This document shows, one piece after another, positions 18,815-27,605 of a stretch of DNA of 41,058 nucleotides. Both the position numbers and the translations under genes were made by a program. Location of the stretch: the NCBI GenBank assembly GCA_964620555.1, contig CAZUGZ010000014.1:1-41058 (forward strand). Reading direction: 5' to 3'. The notes beneath the pieces were generated by a model, which was not told the origin of the DNA, made no database searches, and saw only the letters and a list, made by a program, of their open reading frames with translations. Source of the DNA: JAPOQD01 sp964620555. GTDB lineage: Bacteria; Pseudomonadota; Gammaproteobacteria; Pseudomonadales; Halieaceae. Numbering within the stretch: position 1 is the first letter of the stretch; each line of letters opens with the position of its first letter.

Positions 18815-19450
18815 ATGACAATTGGCATCGTCGGTCGCAAGTCCGGCATGACCCGCGTATTCACCGAGGATGGCCAGTCCATTCCGGTCACCGTGATCGA
18901 GGCGCAGCCCAATCGGGTTACCCAGGTCAAGGATGCGGATAGCGACGGCTACCGGGCCATTCAGGTGACCACGGGTTCGCGCCGTGGCGGTAGCGTCAAT
19001 AAATCCGAGGCGGGACATTTCTCCAAAGCCGGCGTTGCCGCCGGGCGCGGTTTATGGGAATTCCGCCTGGAGGCGACGGAGCAGGCGCCGGCAGCCGGCG
19101 CCGAAATCACCCTGGACGGATTTGCCGCCGGCCAGAAAGTCGACGTGGCCGGAAAATCCAGGGGCAAGGGGTTTCAGGGCGTGATCAAGCGCTGGAACTT
19201 TCATATGCAGGATGCCAGCCACGGCAATTCGCTGTCCCACCGGTCCGCCGGTTCCATCGGCCAGTGCCAGACGCCCGGCAAGGTGTTCAGGGGCAAAAAG
19301 ATGGCCGGTCACATGGGCGATGTCCGGGTCACAGCGCGCAATCTGGAGATCGTGCGGGTGGACCACGACCACAACCTGCTGCTGGTCAAGGGTGCCGTCC
19401 CCGGCGCCCCGGGTGGTGACGTCGTGGTGCTTCCCGTGGGCCACGGGTAG
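18815..19450 (+). CDS. rplC: 50S ribosomal protein L3
   Basis: 211 residues beginning MTIGIVGRKSGMTRVF. L3 binds near the 3' end of 23S rRNA, and its central loop reaches the peptidyl transferase centre. That loop (HGNSLSHRSAGSIGQCQTPG) is complete and keeps the Gln that PrmB methylates in E. coli. The 108-base gap from rpsJ is the longest between rpsJ and rpmJ and shows no promoter I would support. Confidence 0.99.
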   Translation: MTIGIVGRKSGMTRVFTEDGQSIPVTVIEAQPNRVTQVKDADSDGYRAIQVTTGSRRGGSVNKSEAGHFSKAGVAAGRGLWEFRLEATEQAPAAGAEITLDGFAAGQKVDVAGKSRGKGFQGVIKRWNFHMQDASHGNSLSHRSAGSIGQCQTPGKVFRGKKMAGHMGDVRVTARNLEIVRVDHDHNLLLVKGAVPGAPGGDVVVLPVGHG

Positions 19451-19464
19451 ATCGGGACAGCGCC

Positions 19465-20082
19465 ATGGAATTGAGCATAGTCAGGCCGGACCGGAAGGAG
19501 GCGGGCAAAGTGTCCGTTTCCGACCTTGCCTTTGCCCGGGAATTCAATGAGCACCTGGTGCATCAGGTGGTAACGGCGTATCTGAGTGGCGCCCGCCAGG
19601 GTACCCGGGCGCAGAAGAGCCGGGCCGACGCTCGTGGCGGTGGCAGGAAGCCCTGGCGTCAGAAGGGTACCGGCCGCTCTCGCGCCGGCAGCAACCGCTC
19701 GCCGATCTGGCGCAGTGGTGGGGTGACCTTTGCGGCGCGGCCCAAGGACCACTCGCAGAAGGTAAATCGCAAGATGTATCGCGCCGCGCTGCGCTCCATC
19801 CTCTCCGAACTGAATCGCCTGGACCGACTGCTGGTGGTGGAGAGCCTGGATGTGGAACTGCCAAAGACCCGGTTGCTGGTCAAACAGTTGTCCGACTACG
19901 GGCTGGACAACGTGCTGATCGTTGCCACCGAAGTGGGAGAAAACCTGTACCTCGCCGCCCGCAACCTGCACCAGGTGGATGTGCGCGATGTCGAGGCGCT
20001 GGATCCGGTCAGCCTGATCAACTGCGACAAGGTGATGATGACCGTGGCCGCGGTGAAGAAGCTGGAAGGAATGCTGGCATGA
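19465..20082 (+). CDS. rplD: 50S ribosomal protein L4
   Basis: 205 residues. L4 lines the exit tunnel through the loop seen here as GGGRKPWRQKGTGRSRAGSNRSP, where macrolide-resistance changes occur in other bacteria; it looks wild-type. In E. coli L4 also represses this operon. Its last codons overlap the rplW start by four bases (ATGA), indicating translational coupling. Confidence 0.99.
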   Translation: MELSIVRPDRKEAGKVSVSDLAFAREFNEHLVHQVVTAYLSGARQGTRAQKSRADARGGGRKPWRQKGTGRSRAGSNRSPIWRSGGVTFAARPKDHSQKVNRKMYRAALRSILSELNRLDRLLVVESLDVELPKTRLLVKQLSDYGLDNVLIVATEVGENLYLAARNLHQVDVRDVEALDPVSLINCDKVMMTVAAVKKLEGMLA

Positions 20083-20375
20083 ACCAGGAGCGGATTTATC
20101 AGGTTTTGCTGGGCCCGCACGTTTCCGAGAAAGCGGCCATCGCCGGTGAAGATAGCAATCAGTACGTGTTCCGGGTGGCGCTCGATGCCACCAAGCTGGA
20201 AATTCGACGGGCCGTGGAAAAGCTGTTCAAGGTGGTGGTAACCGATGTACAGACCCTGCGGGTGAAGGGCAAGGTCAAGCGCCGCCGCCGCGGTCTCTCG
20301 CGGCAGTCGAACTGGAAGAAGGCATACGTCCGCGTGCAGGAGGGTCAGACCGTTGACCTGCTGGCGATAGAGTAG
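20079..20375 (+). CDS. rplW: 50S ribosomal protein L23
   Basis: 98 residues, beginning MNQERIYQVLLGPHVSEKA. L23 sits at the tunnel exit and is the docking point for trigger factor and SRP. The basic extension VKGKVKRRRRGLSRQSNWKKAYV is the rRNA-binding hairpin. Starts inside the rplD stop through an ATGA overlap. Confidence 0.99.
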   Translation: MNQERIYQVLLGPHVSEKAAIAGEDSNQYVFRVALDATKLEIRRAVEKLFKVVVTDVQTLRVKGKVKRRRRGLSRQSNWKKAYVRVQEGQTVDLLAIE

Positions 20376-20389
20376 GGAGTGGGCAGGGC

Positions 20390-21217
20390 ATGGCAATTGT
20401 AAAGAGAAAGCCGACCTCCCCCGGGCGCCGCTTCATGGTGAGCGTGGTGGATGGCGAGCTTCACAAAGGCGCGCCGCATCAGCCGCTGCTGGACAAGAAG
20501 AGCAAGCATGGCGGTCGCAACAACCAGGGCCGCATCACCACCCGCCACATCGGCGGTGGCCACAAGCAGCGCTATCGGCTGATTGATTTCAAGCGCGCCA
20601 AGGACAACGTCCCCGCCACCGTGGAGAGACTCGAATACGATCCCAATCGCAGCGCGCACATCGCCCTGCTGAAATATGTCGATGGCGAGCGCCGGTACAT
20701 CATCGCGCCCCGCAATGTGCACGCCGGCGACAAGCTGCAATCGGGTGAAATGTCGCCGATCAAGGTCGGCAACTGTCTGCCACTGCGCAACATCCCGGTG
20801 GGTTCCGTAGTGCATTGCGTGGAGCTGAAACCCGGGAAAGGGGCGCAGTTGGCCCGCAGTGCCGGCACTTCGATACAACTGGTGGCCCGGGAGGGACAGT
20901 ACGCGACCTTGCGCTTGCGCTCGGGCGAGATGCGCAAGGTATTGTCCGAGTGTCGAGCCACCCTGGGCGAGGTCTCCAACAGCGAACACGGGTTGAGCAA
21001 ACTGGGCAAGGCCGGTGCGGCCCGTTGGCGTGGCGTGCGGCCGACGGTGCGCGGTGTGGCCATGAATCCGGTGGACCACCCACACGGTGGTGGCGAGGGC
21101 AGGACTTCCGGTGGCCGTCACCCGGTTTCGCCGTGGGGCACGCCGGCCAAGGGCTACAAGACCCGCAAGAACAAGCGTACCGACAAATTGATCATGCGTC
21201 GTCGCGACCGGAAATAG
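20390..21217 (+). CDS. rplB: 50S ribosomal protein L2
   Basis: 275 residues. L2 is needed for subunit joining and peptidyl transferase activity. The conserved VDHPHGGGEGRTSGGRHP block, containing the functionally important His, is at about residues 227-244, and the basic C-terminus ends RTDKLIMRRRDRK. Start MAIVKRKPTSPGRR matches the family. Confidence 0.99.
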   Translation: MAIVKRKPTSPGRRFMVSVVDGELHKGAPHQPLLDKKSKHGGRNNQGRITTRHIGGGHKQRYRLIDFKRAKDNVPATVERLEYDPNRSAHIALLKYVDGERRYIIAPRNVHAGDKLQSGEMSPIKVGNCLPLRNIPVGSVVHCVELKPGKGAQLARSAGTSIQLVAREGQYATLRLRSGEMRKVLSECRATLGEVSNSEHGLSKLGKAGAARWRGVRPTVRGVAMNPVDHPHGGGEGRTSGGRHPVSPWGTPAKGYKTRKNKRTDKLIMRRRDRK

Positions 21218-21251
21218 CGCCCCGGGGAAGAGGACAGAAAGAGGATACAAC

Positions 21252-21524
21252 GTGCCACGTTCACTGAAAAAAGGCCCATTTATCGACTTGCACCTGCAGC
21301 GGAAGGTAGACATTGCGGTGGAAAAGAAGGACCGTCGGCCGATCAAGACCTGGTCGCGACGCTCCATGGTGTCCCCGCAAATGGTCGGGCTGACCATCGC
21401 GGTACACAACGGGCGGCAGCACGTGCCCATTCTCATCAGCGAGAACATGGTCGGCCACAAGTTGGGCGAATTTGCCACGACCCGCACCTTCCGCGGTCAC
21501 GTGGCCGACCGCAAGGCACGCTAG
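21252..21524 (+). CDS. rpsS: 30S ribosomal protein S19
   Basis: 90 residues from a GTG start (VPRSLKKGPFIDLHL). S19 forms a complex with S13 in the 30S head and touches the A-site finger. The block HNGRQHVPILISENMVGHKLGEFA is typical. GAGGA lies about ten bases before the GTG. Confidence 0.99.
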   Translation: MPRSLKKGPFIDLHLQRKVDIAVEKKDRRPIKTWSRRSMVSPQMVGLTIAVHNGRQHVPILISENMVGHKLGEFATTRTFRGHVADRKAR

Positions 21525-21548
21525 GCCGCAGCGCCGGGAGGTGGAGTG

Positions 21549-21887
21549 ATGGAAGTCGCAGCCAGATTGAAAGGTGCGCGCATCTCGGCGCAGAAGGTGC
21601 GTCTGGTCGCAGATCAGGTGCGTGGCAAAGGCGTCGAGGAAGCATTGGAAGTGTTGACTTTCAGCAACCGGAAAGCGGCACACCTGGTGAGGAAAGTACT
21701 GGATTCGGCCATTGCCAATGCCGAAAACAACGAGGGCGCGGATGTGGACGAACTGAAAGTGTCACGTATTTTTGTGGATGAGGGCATCACCATGAAGCGA
21801 TTGCGACCGCGGGCCAAGGGTCGGGCCGACCGCATCCTGAAGCGCTCCTGCCACATCACATTGACCGTGGCCGACGGCGAAGACTGA
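21549..21887 (+). CDS. rplV: 50S ribosomal protein L22
   Basis: 112 residues. ATG 21549 is chosen over the in-frame GTG at 21546 because GGGAGG ends six bases upstream. L22 contacts all 23S domains; its beta-hairpin, here ITMKRLRPRAKGRADRI, narrows the exit tunnel and is a site of macrolide-resistance changes elsewhere. No such change is evident. Confidence 0.99.
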   Translation: MEVAARLKGARISAQKVRLVADQVRGKGVEEALEVLTFSNRKAAHLVRKVLDSAIANAENNEGADVDELKVSRIFVDEGITMKRLRPRAKGRADRILKRSCHITLTVADGED

Positions 21888-21904
21888 GTTCGGGAGACCA
21901 GCAA

Positions 21905-22579
21905 ATGGGTCAAAAGGTACATCCAACCGGTATTCGCCTGGGGATCGTCAAGGGCCATTCCTCGGTCTGGTATGCGGACAGCAAAGATTTTGCCAGCAAC
22001 CTGATCGTCGATCTGCAGGTGCGTGAATACATCGAGAAGACCCTGGAGCATGCTTCGGTCAGCCGCGTCGTGATTCAGCGACCGGCACAAACGGCACACA
22101 TCACGATATACACCGCCCGCCCCGGCATCGTGATCGGCAAAAAGGGCGAAGATGTGGACCGCCTGCGCACCACCCTGGCCAAAAAGATGGGTGTGCCGGT
22201 GCATGTCAATATCGAGGAAATCCGCAAACCGGATCTGGATGCCAAGCTGGTGGCCCGCAACGTGGCGCAGCAACTGGAGCGGCGGGTCATGTTCCGCCGC
22301 GCCATGCGGCGGGTGGTGCAAAATGCCATGCGCCAGGGCGCCGAGGGCATCAAGGTGCAGGTTTCCGGACGCCTGGGCGGCGCCGAAATTGCCCGTACCG
22401 AATGGTATCGGGAAGGACGCGTACCCTTGCACACACTGCGGGCCGACATCGATTACGCCACCTGCGAGGCCGCCACCACCTACGGCATTCTGGGGGTGAA
22501 GGTATGGATATTCAAAGGCGAAGTGATCGGTGACGAGGATGCCATCGGGCCCGTGGCCAGAAAGACGGCAACCAGTTAG
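21905..22579 (+). CDS. rpsC: 30S ribosomal protein S3
   Basis: 224 residues. S3 lies at the mRNA entry channel. The KH-type RNA-binding domain is visible with its GxxG loop (GIVIGKKGEDVDRLR), followed by the C-terminal domain with VSGRLGGAEIARTEW. Start MGQKVHPTGIRLGI is the family N-terminus; GGGAG precedes it. Confidence 0.99.
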   Translation: MGQKVHPTGIRLGIVKGHSSVWYADSKDFASNLIVDLQVREYIEKTLEHASVSRVVIQRPAQTAHITIYTARPGIVIGKKGEDVDRLRTTLAKKMGVPVHVNIEEIRKPDLDAKLVARNVAQQLERRVMFRRAMRRVVQNAMRQGAEGIKVQVSGRLGGAEIARTEWYREGRVPLHTLRADIDYATCEAATTYGILGVKVWIFKGEVIGDEDAIGPVARKTATS

Positions 22580-22590
22580 GGGCCAGGCTG

Positions 22591-23004
22591 ATGTTACAAC
22601 CCAAGCGAACGAAATATCGCAAGACCCAGAAGGGCCGCAACCGCGGCCTGGCCCATCGCGGCAACAAGGTCAGCTTCGGAGAGTACGGATTGAAGGCGGT
22701 GGGCCGTGGGCGCATCACCGCGCGGCAAATCGAGGCGGCGCGAAGGGCCATGACCCGCCACATCAAGCGTGGCGGCAAGATTTGGATCCGCATCTTTCCA
22801 GACAAGCCCATCACCACCAAGCCACTGGAAGTCCGCCAGGGCAAGGGCAAGGGCAATGTGGAGTATTGGGTGGCCCAGGTGCAACCGGGCAAGATGCTGT
22901 ACGAAATACAGGGCGTACCGGAACAACTGGCGCGGGAAGCCTTTGCTCTCGGCGCCGCCAAGATTCCGGTTGGGACTACCTTTGTCAAACGGGCGGTACT
23001 GTGA
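22591..23004 (+). CDS. rplP: 50S ribosomal protein L16
   Basis: 137 residues beginning MLQPKRTKYRKTQKGRNRG. L16 positions A-site tRNA near the peptidyl transferase centre. The Arg hydroxylated by YcfD in E. coli lies in the block around PDKPITTKP. The stop overlaps the rpmC start by one base. Confidence 0.99.
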   Translation: MLQPKRTKYRKTQKGRNRGLAHRGNKVSFGEYGLKAVGRGRITARQIEAARRAMTRHIKRGGKIWIRIFPDKPITTKPLEVRQGKGKGNVEYWVAQVQPGKMLYEIQGVPEQLAREAFALGAAKIPVGTTFVKRAVL

Positions 23005-23195
23005 TGAAAGCAAGCGAATTGAATGACGTGTCGGTGACGGAGTTGCACGAGAAGCTGCTCTCCCTGCGTCAACAGCAATTCAAGCTGCGGATGCAGCACC
23101 GCAGTGCCCAGCTTGGCCAGAGCCACCTGCTGCGGCAGACCCAGCGGGATATCGCGCGGGTCAAGACCGTGCTGGCGCAACGGTCGGGAGAGTAA
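23004..23195 (+). CDS. rpmC: 50S ribosomal protein L29
   Basis: 63 residues, two long helices packed against L23 near the tunnel exit. Recognised by LHEKLLSLRQQQFKLRMQ and RQTQRDIARVKTVL. Starts with an ATG sharing the last base of the rplP stop (TGATG). Confidence 0.98.
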   Translation: MKASELNDVSVTELHEKLLSLRQQQFKLRMQHRSAQLGQSHLLRQTQRDIARVKTVLAQRSGE

Positions 23196-23198
23196 CTC

Positions 23199-23465
23199 AT
23201 GGCACAGGCAACTGGCAGGGCACGAACCGCCACCGGGCGCGTGGTCGGCAACGGGATGGACAAGACGGTTACCGTGCTGATCGAGCGGCGGGTAAAGCAT
23301 CCGGTCTACGGCAAGTACATCACCCGCTCTTCCCGCATTCACGCCCACGACGAGAACAATGAGTGCGCCGTGGGCGACCGGGTGACCATTGCCGAAACCC
23401 GGCCGATTTCCAGGACCAAGAGCTGGAAGTTGTTGAAAATCGAGGAGAGCGCCGCCCAGCAATAG
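23199..23465 (+). CDS. rpsQ: 30S ribosomal protein S17
   Basis: 88-residue OB-fold protein that binds early to the 5' domain of 16S rRNA. Typical blocks are GRVVGNGMDKTVTVLIER and YGKYITRSSRIHAHDE. Three bases separate it from the rpmC stop. Confidence 0.99.
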   Translation: MAQATGRARTATGRVVGNGMDKTVTVLIERRVKHPVYGKYITRSSRIHAHDENNECAVGDRVTIAETRPISRTKSWKLLKIEESAAQQ

Positions 23466-23483
23466 GCGGAACGGGAGAACGAC

Positions 23484-23852
23484 ATGATCCAGACACAATC
23501 CTATCTCGACGTGGCCGACAACAGCGGAGCGCGCCGGGTCATGTGTATCAAGGTGCTGGGCGGCTCCAGGCGTCGTTACGCGCACATGGGTGATCTGATC
23601 AAGGTGGCAATCAAGGAAGCGATTCCCCGCGGCAAGGTCAGGAAAGGTCAGGTGATGAATGCCGTAGTGGTGCGCACCCGCAAGGGGGTGCGTCGTCAGG
23701 ACGGTTCGCTGATCAAGTTTGACGACAACGCGGCGGTGTTGCTGACGCCGCAAAACACCCCGGTGGGAACCCGCATCTTCGGCCCGGTAACCCGCGAACT
23801 GCGCAGTGAGCAGTTCATGAAGATCATTTCCCTGGCGCCGGAAGTGCTGTAG
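23484..23852 (+). CDS. rplN: 50S ribosomal protein L14
   Basis: 122 residues, the standard length. L14 forms part of an inter-subunit bridge and is the RsfS silencing-factor site. Family start MIQTQSYLDVADNSGARRV and end REQFMKIISLAPEVL-like tail (here RSEQFMKIISLAPEVL). First gene of what is the spc operon in E. coli; no separate promoter is evident in the 18-base gap before it. Confidence 0.99.
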   Translation: MIQTQSYLDVADNSGARRVMCIKVLGGSRRRYAHMGDLIKVAIKEAIPRGKVRKGQVMNAVVVRTRKGVRRQDGSLIKFDDNAAVLLTPQNTPVGTRIFGPVTRELRSEQFMKIISLAPEVL

Positions 23853-23881
23853 GCCGTTGCGGACAGAGGGGAGAAATCGGG

Positions 23882-24196
23882 ATGCGCAAGATCAGGCGGG
23901 ATGACGAAGTGATCGTGCTCTCCGGCCGGGACCGGGGCAAGCGCGGCAAAGTGCGCAAGGTGCTGGACGGCGGCCGGTTGCTGGTCACTGGTGTCAACCT
24001 GGTCAAGAAGCACACCAAGCCCAATCCGCAACGTGGCGTGGCCGGGGGCATCGTCGAGAGGGAGGCCCCGATTCAGGTTTCCAATGTGGCAATTTTCAAT
24101 CCCGAGACCAGTCGCGCGGACCGGGTGGGGTTCAAACTGGAGGGTGAGCGCAGGGTGCGCATCTTCAAATCCAGCGGCGCGGCAGTGGACAATTAG
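23882..24196 (+). CDS. rplX: 50S ribosomal protein L24
   Basis: 104 residues with a KOW motif near the N-terminus (VIVLSGRDRGKRGKVRKVL). L24 is a primary 23S-binding protein that starts large-subunit assembly. AGAGGGGAGA precedes the ATG. Confidence 0.99.
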   Translation: MRKIRRDDEVIVLSGRDRGKRGKVRKVLDGGRLLVTGVNLVKKHTKPNPQRGVAGGIVEREAPIQVSNVAIFNPETSRADRVGFKLEGERRVRIFKSSGAAVDN

Positions 24197-24209
24197 GCGG
24201 ATCGGGTTC

Positions 24210-24749
24210 ATGGCAACACTGCAACAGGTTTACCGGGATGACATCGTCCCCAGGCTGCAACGGGAATTGGGTCTGGACAACGTGATGCGGGTCCCGCGGG
24301 TCACCAAGATCACCCTCAACATGGGGGTGGGGGAGGCGCTGGGAGACAGGAAAGTCCTGGAACACGCCATGGCCGACATGGCAAAGATCGCCGGCCAGAA
24401 ACCGGTGATCACCCGGGCGCGCAAATCCATCGCCGGCTTCAAGGTGCGGGAAGGCTGGCCGATCGGCTGCAAGGTCACGTTGCGCCGCACGCGCATGTAC
24501 GAGTTCCTGGAGCGGTTGATCAGTATTGCGATACCCCGGGTGCGCGATTTTCGCGGCCTGAGCCCCAGGTCCTTCGATGGGCGCGGCAACTTTGCCATGG
24601 GCGTGAGCGAGCAGATCATTTTTCCGGAAATTGATTATGACCTGGTGGATACGCTGCGCGGGCTGGATATCACGATTACCACCAGCGCCCGTGACGATGA
24701 TGAGGGCCGCGCCCTGTTGCGGGCCTTCAAGTTCCCGCTGAAGAATTGA
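24210..24749 (+). CDS. rplE: 50S ribosomal protein L5
   Basis: 179 residues beginning MATLQQVYRDDIVPRLQ. L5 binds 5S rRNA in the central protuberance and contacts P-site tRNA. Family blocks: VTKITLNMGVGEAL, KSIAGFKVREGWPIG and FRGLSPRSFDGRGNF. ATG 24210 is used; an upstream in-frame opening reads antisense-like sequence across rplX and is not part of the gene. Confidence 0.99.
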   Translation: MATLQQVYRDDIVPRLQRELGLDNVMRVPRVTKITLNMGVGEALGDRKVLEHAMADMAKIAGQKPVITRARKSIAGFKVREGWPIGCKVTLRRTRMYEFLERLISIAIPRVRDFRGLSPRSFDGRGNFAMGVSEQIIFPEIDYDLVDTLRGLDITITTSARDDDEGRALLRAFKFPLKN

Positions 24750-24765
24750 GAGAGAGATCGCTGGC

Positions 24766-25071
24766 ATGGCCAAGAAATCGATGATTGCACGGGAGCGCAA
24801 ACGCCTGCGCACGGTACAGAAATACGCGGCCAGACGGGCCGAGATCAAGGCGGTTCTCAGTAGTTCCGAGGCCACCGAAGAGGAAAAGTGGGAGGCCCAG
24901 GTACGCTTGCAGAAGCTGCCGCGAAATGCCAGCCCGGTTCGCCAACAGCGTCGCTGCCAGCAGACCGGGCGACCGCATGCGGTGTACCGGAAGTTTGGCC
25001 TGTGCCGCAACAAACTGCGCGAAGCCGCCATGCGCGGCGACGTGCCCGGATTGGTCAAGGGTAGCTGGTGA
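24766..25071 (+). CDS. rpsN: 30S ribosomal protein S14, zinc-free long form
   Basis: 101 residues, the long form without the CxxC...CxxC zinc ligands of the short S14. Ends in the conserved YRKFGLCRNKLREAAMRGDVPGL region that contacts the 30S head rRNA. Start MAKKSMIARERKRLR. Confidence 0.99.
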   Translation: MAKKSMIARERKRLRTVQKYAARRAEIKAVLSSSEATEEEKWEAQVRLQKLPRNASPVRQQRRCQQTGRPHAVYRKFGLCRNKLREAAMRGDVPGLVKGSW

Positions 25072-25126
25072 GCCGGTTGCCAGGGCGTACCGACCACCAA
25101 CAGTCCAGAGCAGGAAGAGAACGACC

Positions 25127-25522
25127 ATGAGTATGCAAGACCCGCTGGCCGATATGTTGACCCGAATCCGCAATGCGCAGATGGCGGCCAAGCCCACCGT
25201 GCTCATTCCCGCGTCCAAATTGAAAGCGGCGGTGTGTGAGGTGTTGAAAGAGGAGGGCTATATCGCCGACGTCAAGCCGGTGGCGGAAGGCAGCCGGGCC
25301 GCTCTGCGGGTCGATTTGAAGTATTACGAGGGCAAACCCGTCATCCTGGAAATTGACCGGGTGAGCCGCCCCGGTTTGCGCCGCTATGCCGGCAGCAAGG
25401 ATTTGCCACGGGTGCGCAACGGATTGGGTACGGCCATTATTTCCACCAGCCAGGGCGTGATGACCGACCGCGCCGCCCGCGCCGCCGGGGTGGGCGGTGA
25501 AGTATTGTGTTCGGTGTTTTAG
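25127..25522 (+). CDS. rpsH: 30S ribosomal protein S8
   Basis: 131 residues from ATG 25127 (MSMQDPLADMLTRIRNAQ). S8 binds the central domain of 16S rRNA; in E. coli it is the translational repressor of the spc operon acting at rplE. C-terminal STSQGVMTDRAARAAGVGGEVLCSVF is typical. AGGAAGAG precedes the start. Confidence 0.99.
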   Translation: MSMQDPLADMLTRIRNAQMAAKPTVLIPASKLKAAVCEVLKEEGYIADVKPVAEGSRAALRVDLKYYEGKPVILEIDRVSRPGLRRYAGSKDLPRVRNGLGTAIISTSQGVMTDRAARAAGVGGEVLCSVF

Positions 25523-25549
25523 AAAGCGGGTAAGGCCGGAGAGTTCGCC

Positions 25550-26077
25550 ATGTCCAGAGTCGCAAATACCCCGGTAGTGGTGCCGGACGGCGTGGAGGTC
25601 AAATTGCGTGGCAGGGAGCTCGCTGTCACCGGCAGCCTGGGCGAACTGCGGATGACGATAGACGCCGGGGTCGAGGTCAGCCAAGAGGGTCAGGAGTTGC
25701 GATTCTCCAGCGTCAGCCGGGATTCGACCGCCATGTCGGGTACCACCCGCTCACTGGTCAATAACATGGTGATCGGGGTAACCGCCGGCTTTGAAAAAAA
25801 GCTGCAACTGGATGGCGTCGGCTATCGGGTTTCGGTGTCGGGCGGCAAGGTGAATCTGGCCCAGGGCATCTCCCACCCGGTCATCTACCAGGTGCCGGAG
25901 GGAATCAAGGTGACCGCGCCCAGCCAGAACGAAATCGTGGTGCGGGGCCTGGACAAACAGGCAGTCGGTCAGGCGGCGGCGGAACTGCGCGCCTTTCGGC
26001 CCCCGGAGCAATACAAGGGCAAGGGTATTCGCTACCAGGATGAGCGGGTCCGGCGCAAGGAAGCGAAGAAGAAGTAG
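25550..26077 (+). CDS. rplF: 50S ribosomal protein L6
   Basis: 175 residues, two repeated alpha/beta domains near the factor-binding site. Conserved elements: GTTRSLVNNMVIGVTAGFEKKL-like hinge around residue 65-86 and C-terminal EQYKGKGIRYQDERVRRKEAKKK. GGAGAG precedes the ATG. Confidence 0.99.
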   Translation: MSRVANTPVVVPDGVEVKLRGRELAVTGSLGELRMTIDAGVEVSQEGQELRFSSVSRDSTAMSGTTRSLVNNMVIGVTAGFEKKLQLDGVGYRVSVSGGKVNLAQGISHPVIYQVPEGIKVTAPSQNEIVVRGLDKQAVGQAAAELRAFRPPEQYKGKGIRYQDERVRRKEAKKK

Positions 26078-26087
26078 GCACAGGCCG

Positions 26088-26438
26088 ATGAGTAGCAAAA
26101 ATGAATCTAGGTTGCGTCGCGCCCGTCGCGCTCGCGCCAAAATGCGTGAACTGGGGGCCAACCGCCTGTCGGTTCACCGCACTCCGCGTCACATGTATGC
26201 CCAGGTGCTGGCGCCCGCGGGCGACCGGGTGCTGGCCAGTGCCTCGACGCTGGACAGCAGTCTGCGCGAAGGGAGTACCGGCAATGTGGCGGCCGCGGCT
26301 GCCGTGGGCAAGCTGGTGGCAGAGCGGGCGCAGGCTGCGGGTATTGAAACAGTGGCCTTTGACCGCAGCGGCTACAAGTATCACGGGCGGGTCAAGGCGC
26401 TGGCCGAGGCAGCTCGTGAACAGGGTCTGAAATTTTAG
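26088..26438 (+). CDS. rplR: 50S ribosomal protein L18
   Basis: 116 residues from ATG 26088 (MSSKNESRLRRARRARAKM). L18 carries 5S rRNA into the central protuberance. Basic N-terminus and FDRSGYKYHGRVKALAEAAREQGL C-terminus match the family. Confidence 0.99.
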   Translation: MSSKNESRLRRARRARAKMRELGANRLSVHRTPRHMYAQVLAPAGDRVLASASTLDSSLREGSTGNVAAAAAVGKLVAERAQAAGIETVAFDRSGYKYHGRVKALAEAAREQGLKF

Positions 26439-26449
26439 GGTTATCCACC

Positions 26450-26953
26450 ATGGCGTTTAACGATCGCAAGAACGACGACAACGAAGGTCTGCAGGAGAAA
26501 CTGGTGCAGGTAAACCGGGTGGCCAAGGTGGTCAAGGGCGGCCGCATCTTTGGCTTCACGGCCTTGACTGTGGTTGGCGACGGCAACGGCAAAGTCGGTT
26601 TTGGCCGCGGCAAGGCGCGCGAGGTTCCGGTGGCGATCCAGAAGTCGCTGGACAACGCCCGTCGCAACATGATTTCGGTGGAACTGGACAACGGCACCAT
26701 TCAATATCCGATCCGGGCCAACCACGGGGCCTCCAAGATCTACATGCAGCCCGCCTCCGAAGGTACCGGAATCATCGCCGGTGGCGCCATGCGGGCGGTT
26801 CTGGAAATTGCCGGCGTGCACAATGTGCTGGCCAAGTGTTATGGCTCCACCAATCCGGTCAACGTGGTTCGGGCGACGTTCAAGGGATTGCAGGAAATGT
26901 CCTCACCCGAGGCGGTGGCCGCCAGGCGCGGCAAGACCGTAGAAGAAATTTAG
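26450..26953 (+). CDS. rpsE: 30S ribosomal protein S5
   Basis: 167 residues. N-terminal double-stranded RNA-binding-type domain (QEKLVQVNRVAKVVKGGRIF) and C-terminal S5 domain (GTGIIAGGAMRAVLEIAGV). S5 helps decoding fidelity and is the spectinomycin-resistance site in other bacteria; the KVVKGGR loop is wild-type in appearance. No good Shine-Dalgarno is seen, so translation is probably coupled to rplR 11 bases upstream. Confidence 0.99.
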   Translation: MAFNDRKNDDNEGLQEKLVQVNRVAKVVKGGRIFGFTALTVVGDGNGKVGFGRGKAREVPVAIQKSLDNARRNMISVELDNGTIQYPIRANHGASKIYMQPASEGTGIIAGGAMRAVLEIAGVHNVLAKCYGSTNPVNVVRATFKGLQEMSSPEAVAARRGKTVEEI

Positions 26954-26961
26954 GCGCGGAC

Positions 26962-27153
26962 ATGGCGAAAGCAACCATCAAGGTCACCCAGATCCGGAGT
27001 CGCAACGGGCGCATCCGGTCGCATCGGGCCTGCCTGGACGGTTTGGGTCTGCGTCGCATTGGCCACACCGTGACCGTCGAGGATACGCCCTCGGTGCGAG
27101 GCATGATCAAGCGGGTGGACTACCTGCTGAGAGTAGAGGAGTCGGAACAATGA
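26962..27153 (+). CDS. rpmD: 50S ribosomal protein L30
   Basis: 63 residues (MAKATIKVTQIRSRNGR). Small alpha/beta 23S-binding protein, with the family block GLRRIGHTVTVEDTPSVRGM. Overlaps the rplO start by four bases (ATGA). Confidence 0.98.
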   Translation: MAKATIKVTQIRSRNGRIRSHRACLDGLGLRRIGHTVTVEDTPSVRGMIKRVDYLLRVEESEQ

Positions 27154-27605
27154 GTGGCGAAGACCTGCGTCTGAATGCGTTGCGTCCGGCAGCGGGTTCG
27201 CGCAGGAACTCCAGGCGGGTGGGCCGCGGTGTCGGCAGTGGTTACGGCAAGACCTGCGGGCGTGGCCACAAGGGACAGAAATCCCGCACCGGCGGCAAGA
27301 TCAAGCCCGGTTTCGAGGGCGGGCAGATGCCCCTGCAAAAGCGTCTGCCGAAATATGGTTTCAGTTCGCGCGTGGCCAGGACCACCGCCAGTCTCGGTCT
27401 GGGTGAATTGAATCGAGTCGAGGCCGAAGTGATCGATCTGGCGGCGCTCAAGGCCGCGCACCTGGTCAAGGCGGCAACCCTGCGCGCGCGCATCTTTTTG
27501 TCCGGCGAACTGCAGCGGGCGGTCACCGTAAGGGGGTTGGCGGTAACCAAAGGGGCGCGCGCCGCCATCGAGCAGGCGGGCGGGACCGTCGAGACCGAGG
27601 CATAG
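27150..27605 (+). CDS. rplO: 50S ribosomal protein L15
   Basis: 151 residues. L15 is a late-assembly protein. Its Gly/Arg-rich N-terminal extension is typical (GSRRNSRRVGRGVGSGYGK, then GRGHKGQKSRTGGK). The stop is immediately followed by the secY ATG. Confidence 0.99.
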   Translation: MSGEDLRLNALRPAAGSRRNSRRVGRGVGSGYGKTCGRGHKGQKSRTGGKIKPGFEGGQMPLQKRLPKYGFSSRVARTTASLGLGELNRVEAEVIDLAALKAAHLVKAATLRARIFLSGELQRAVTVRGLAVTKGARAAIEQAGGTVETEA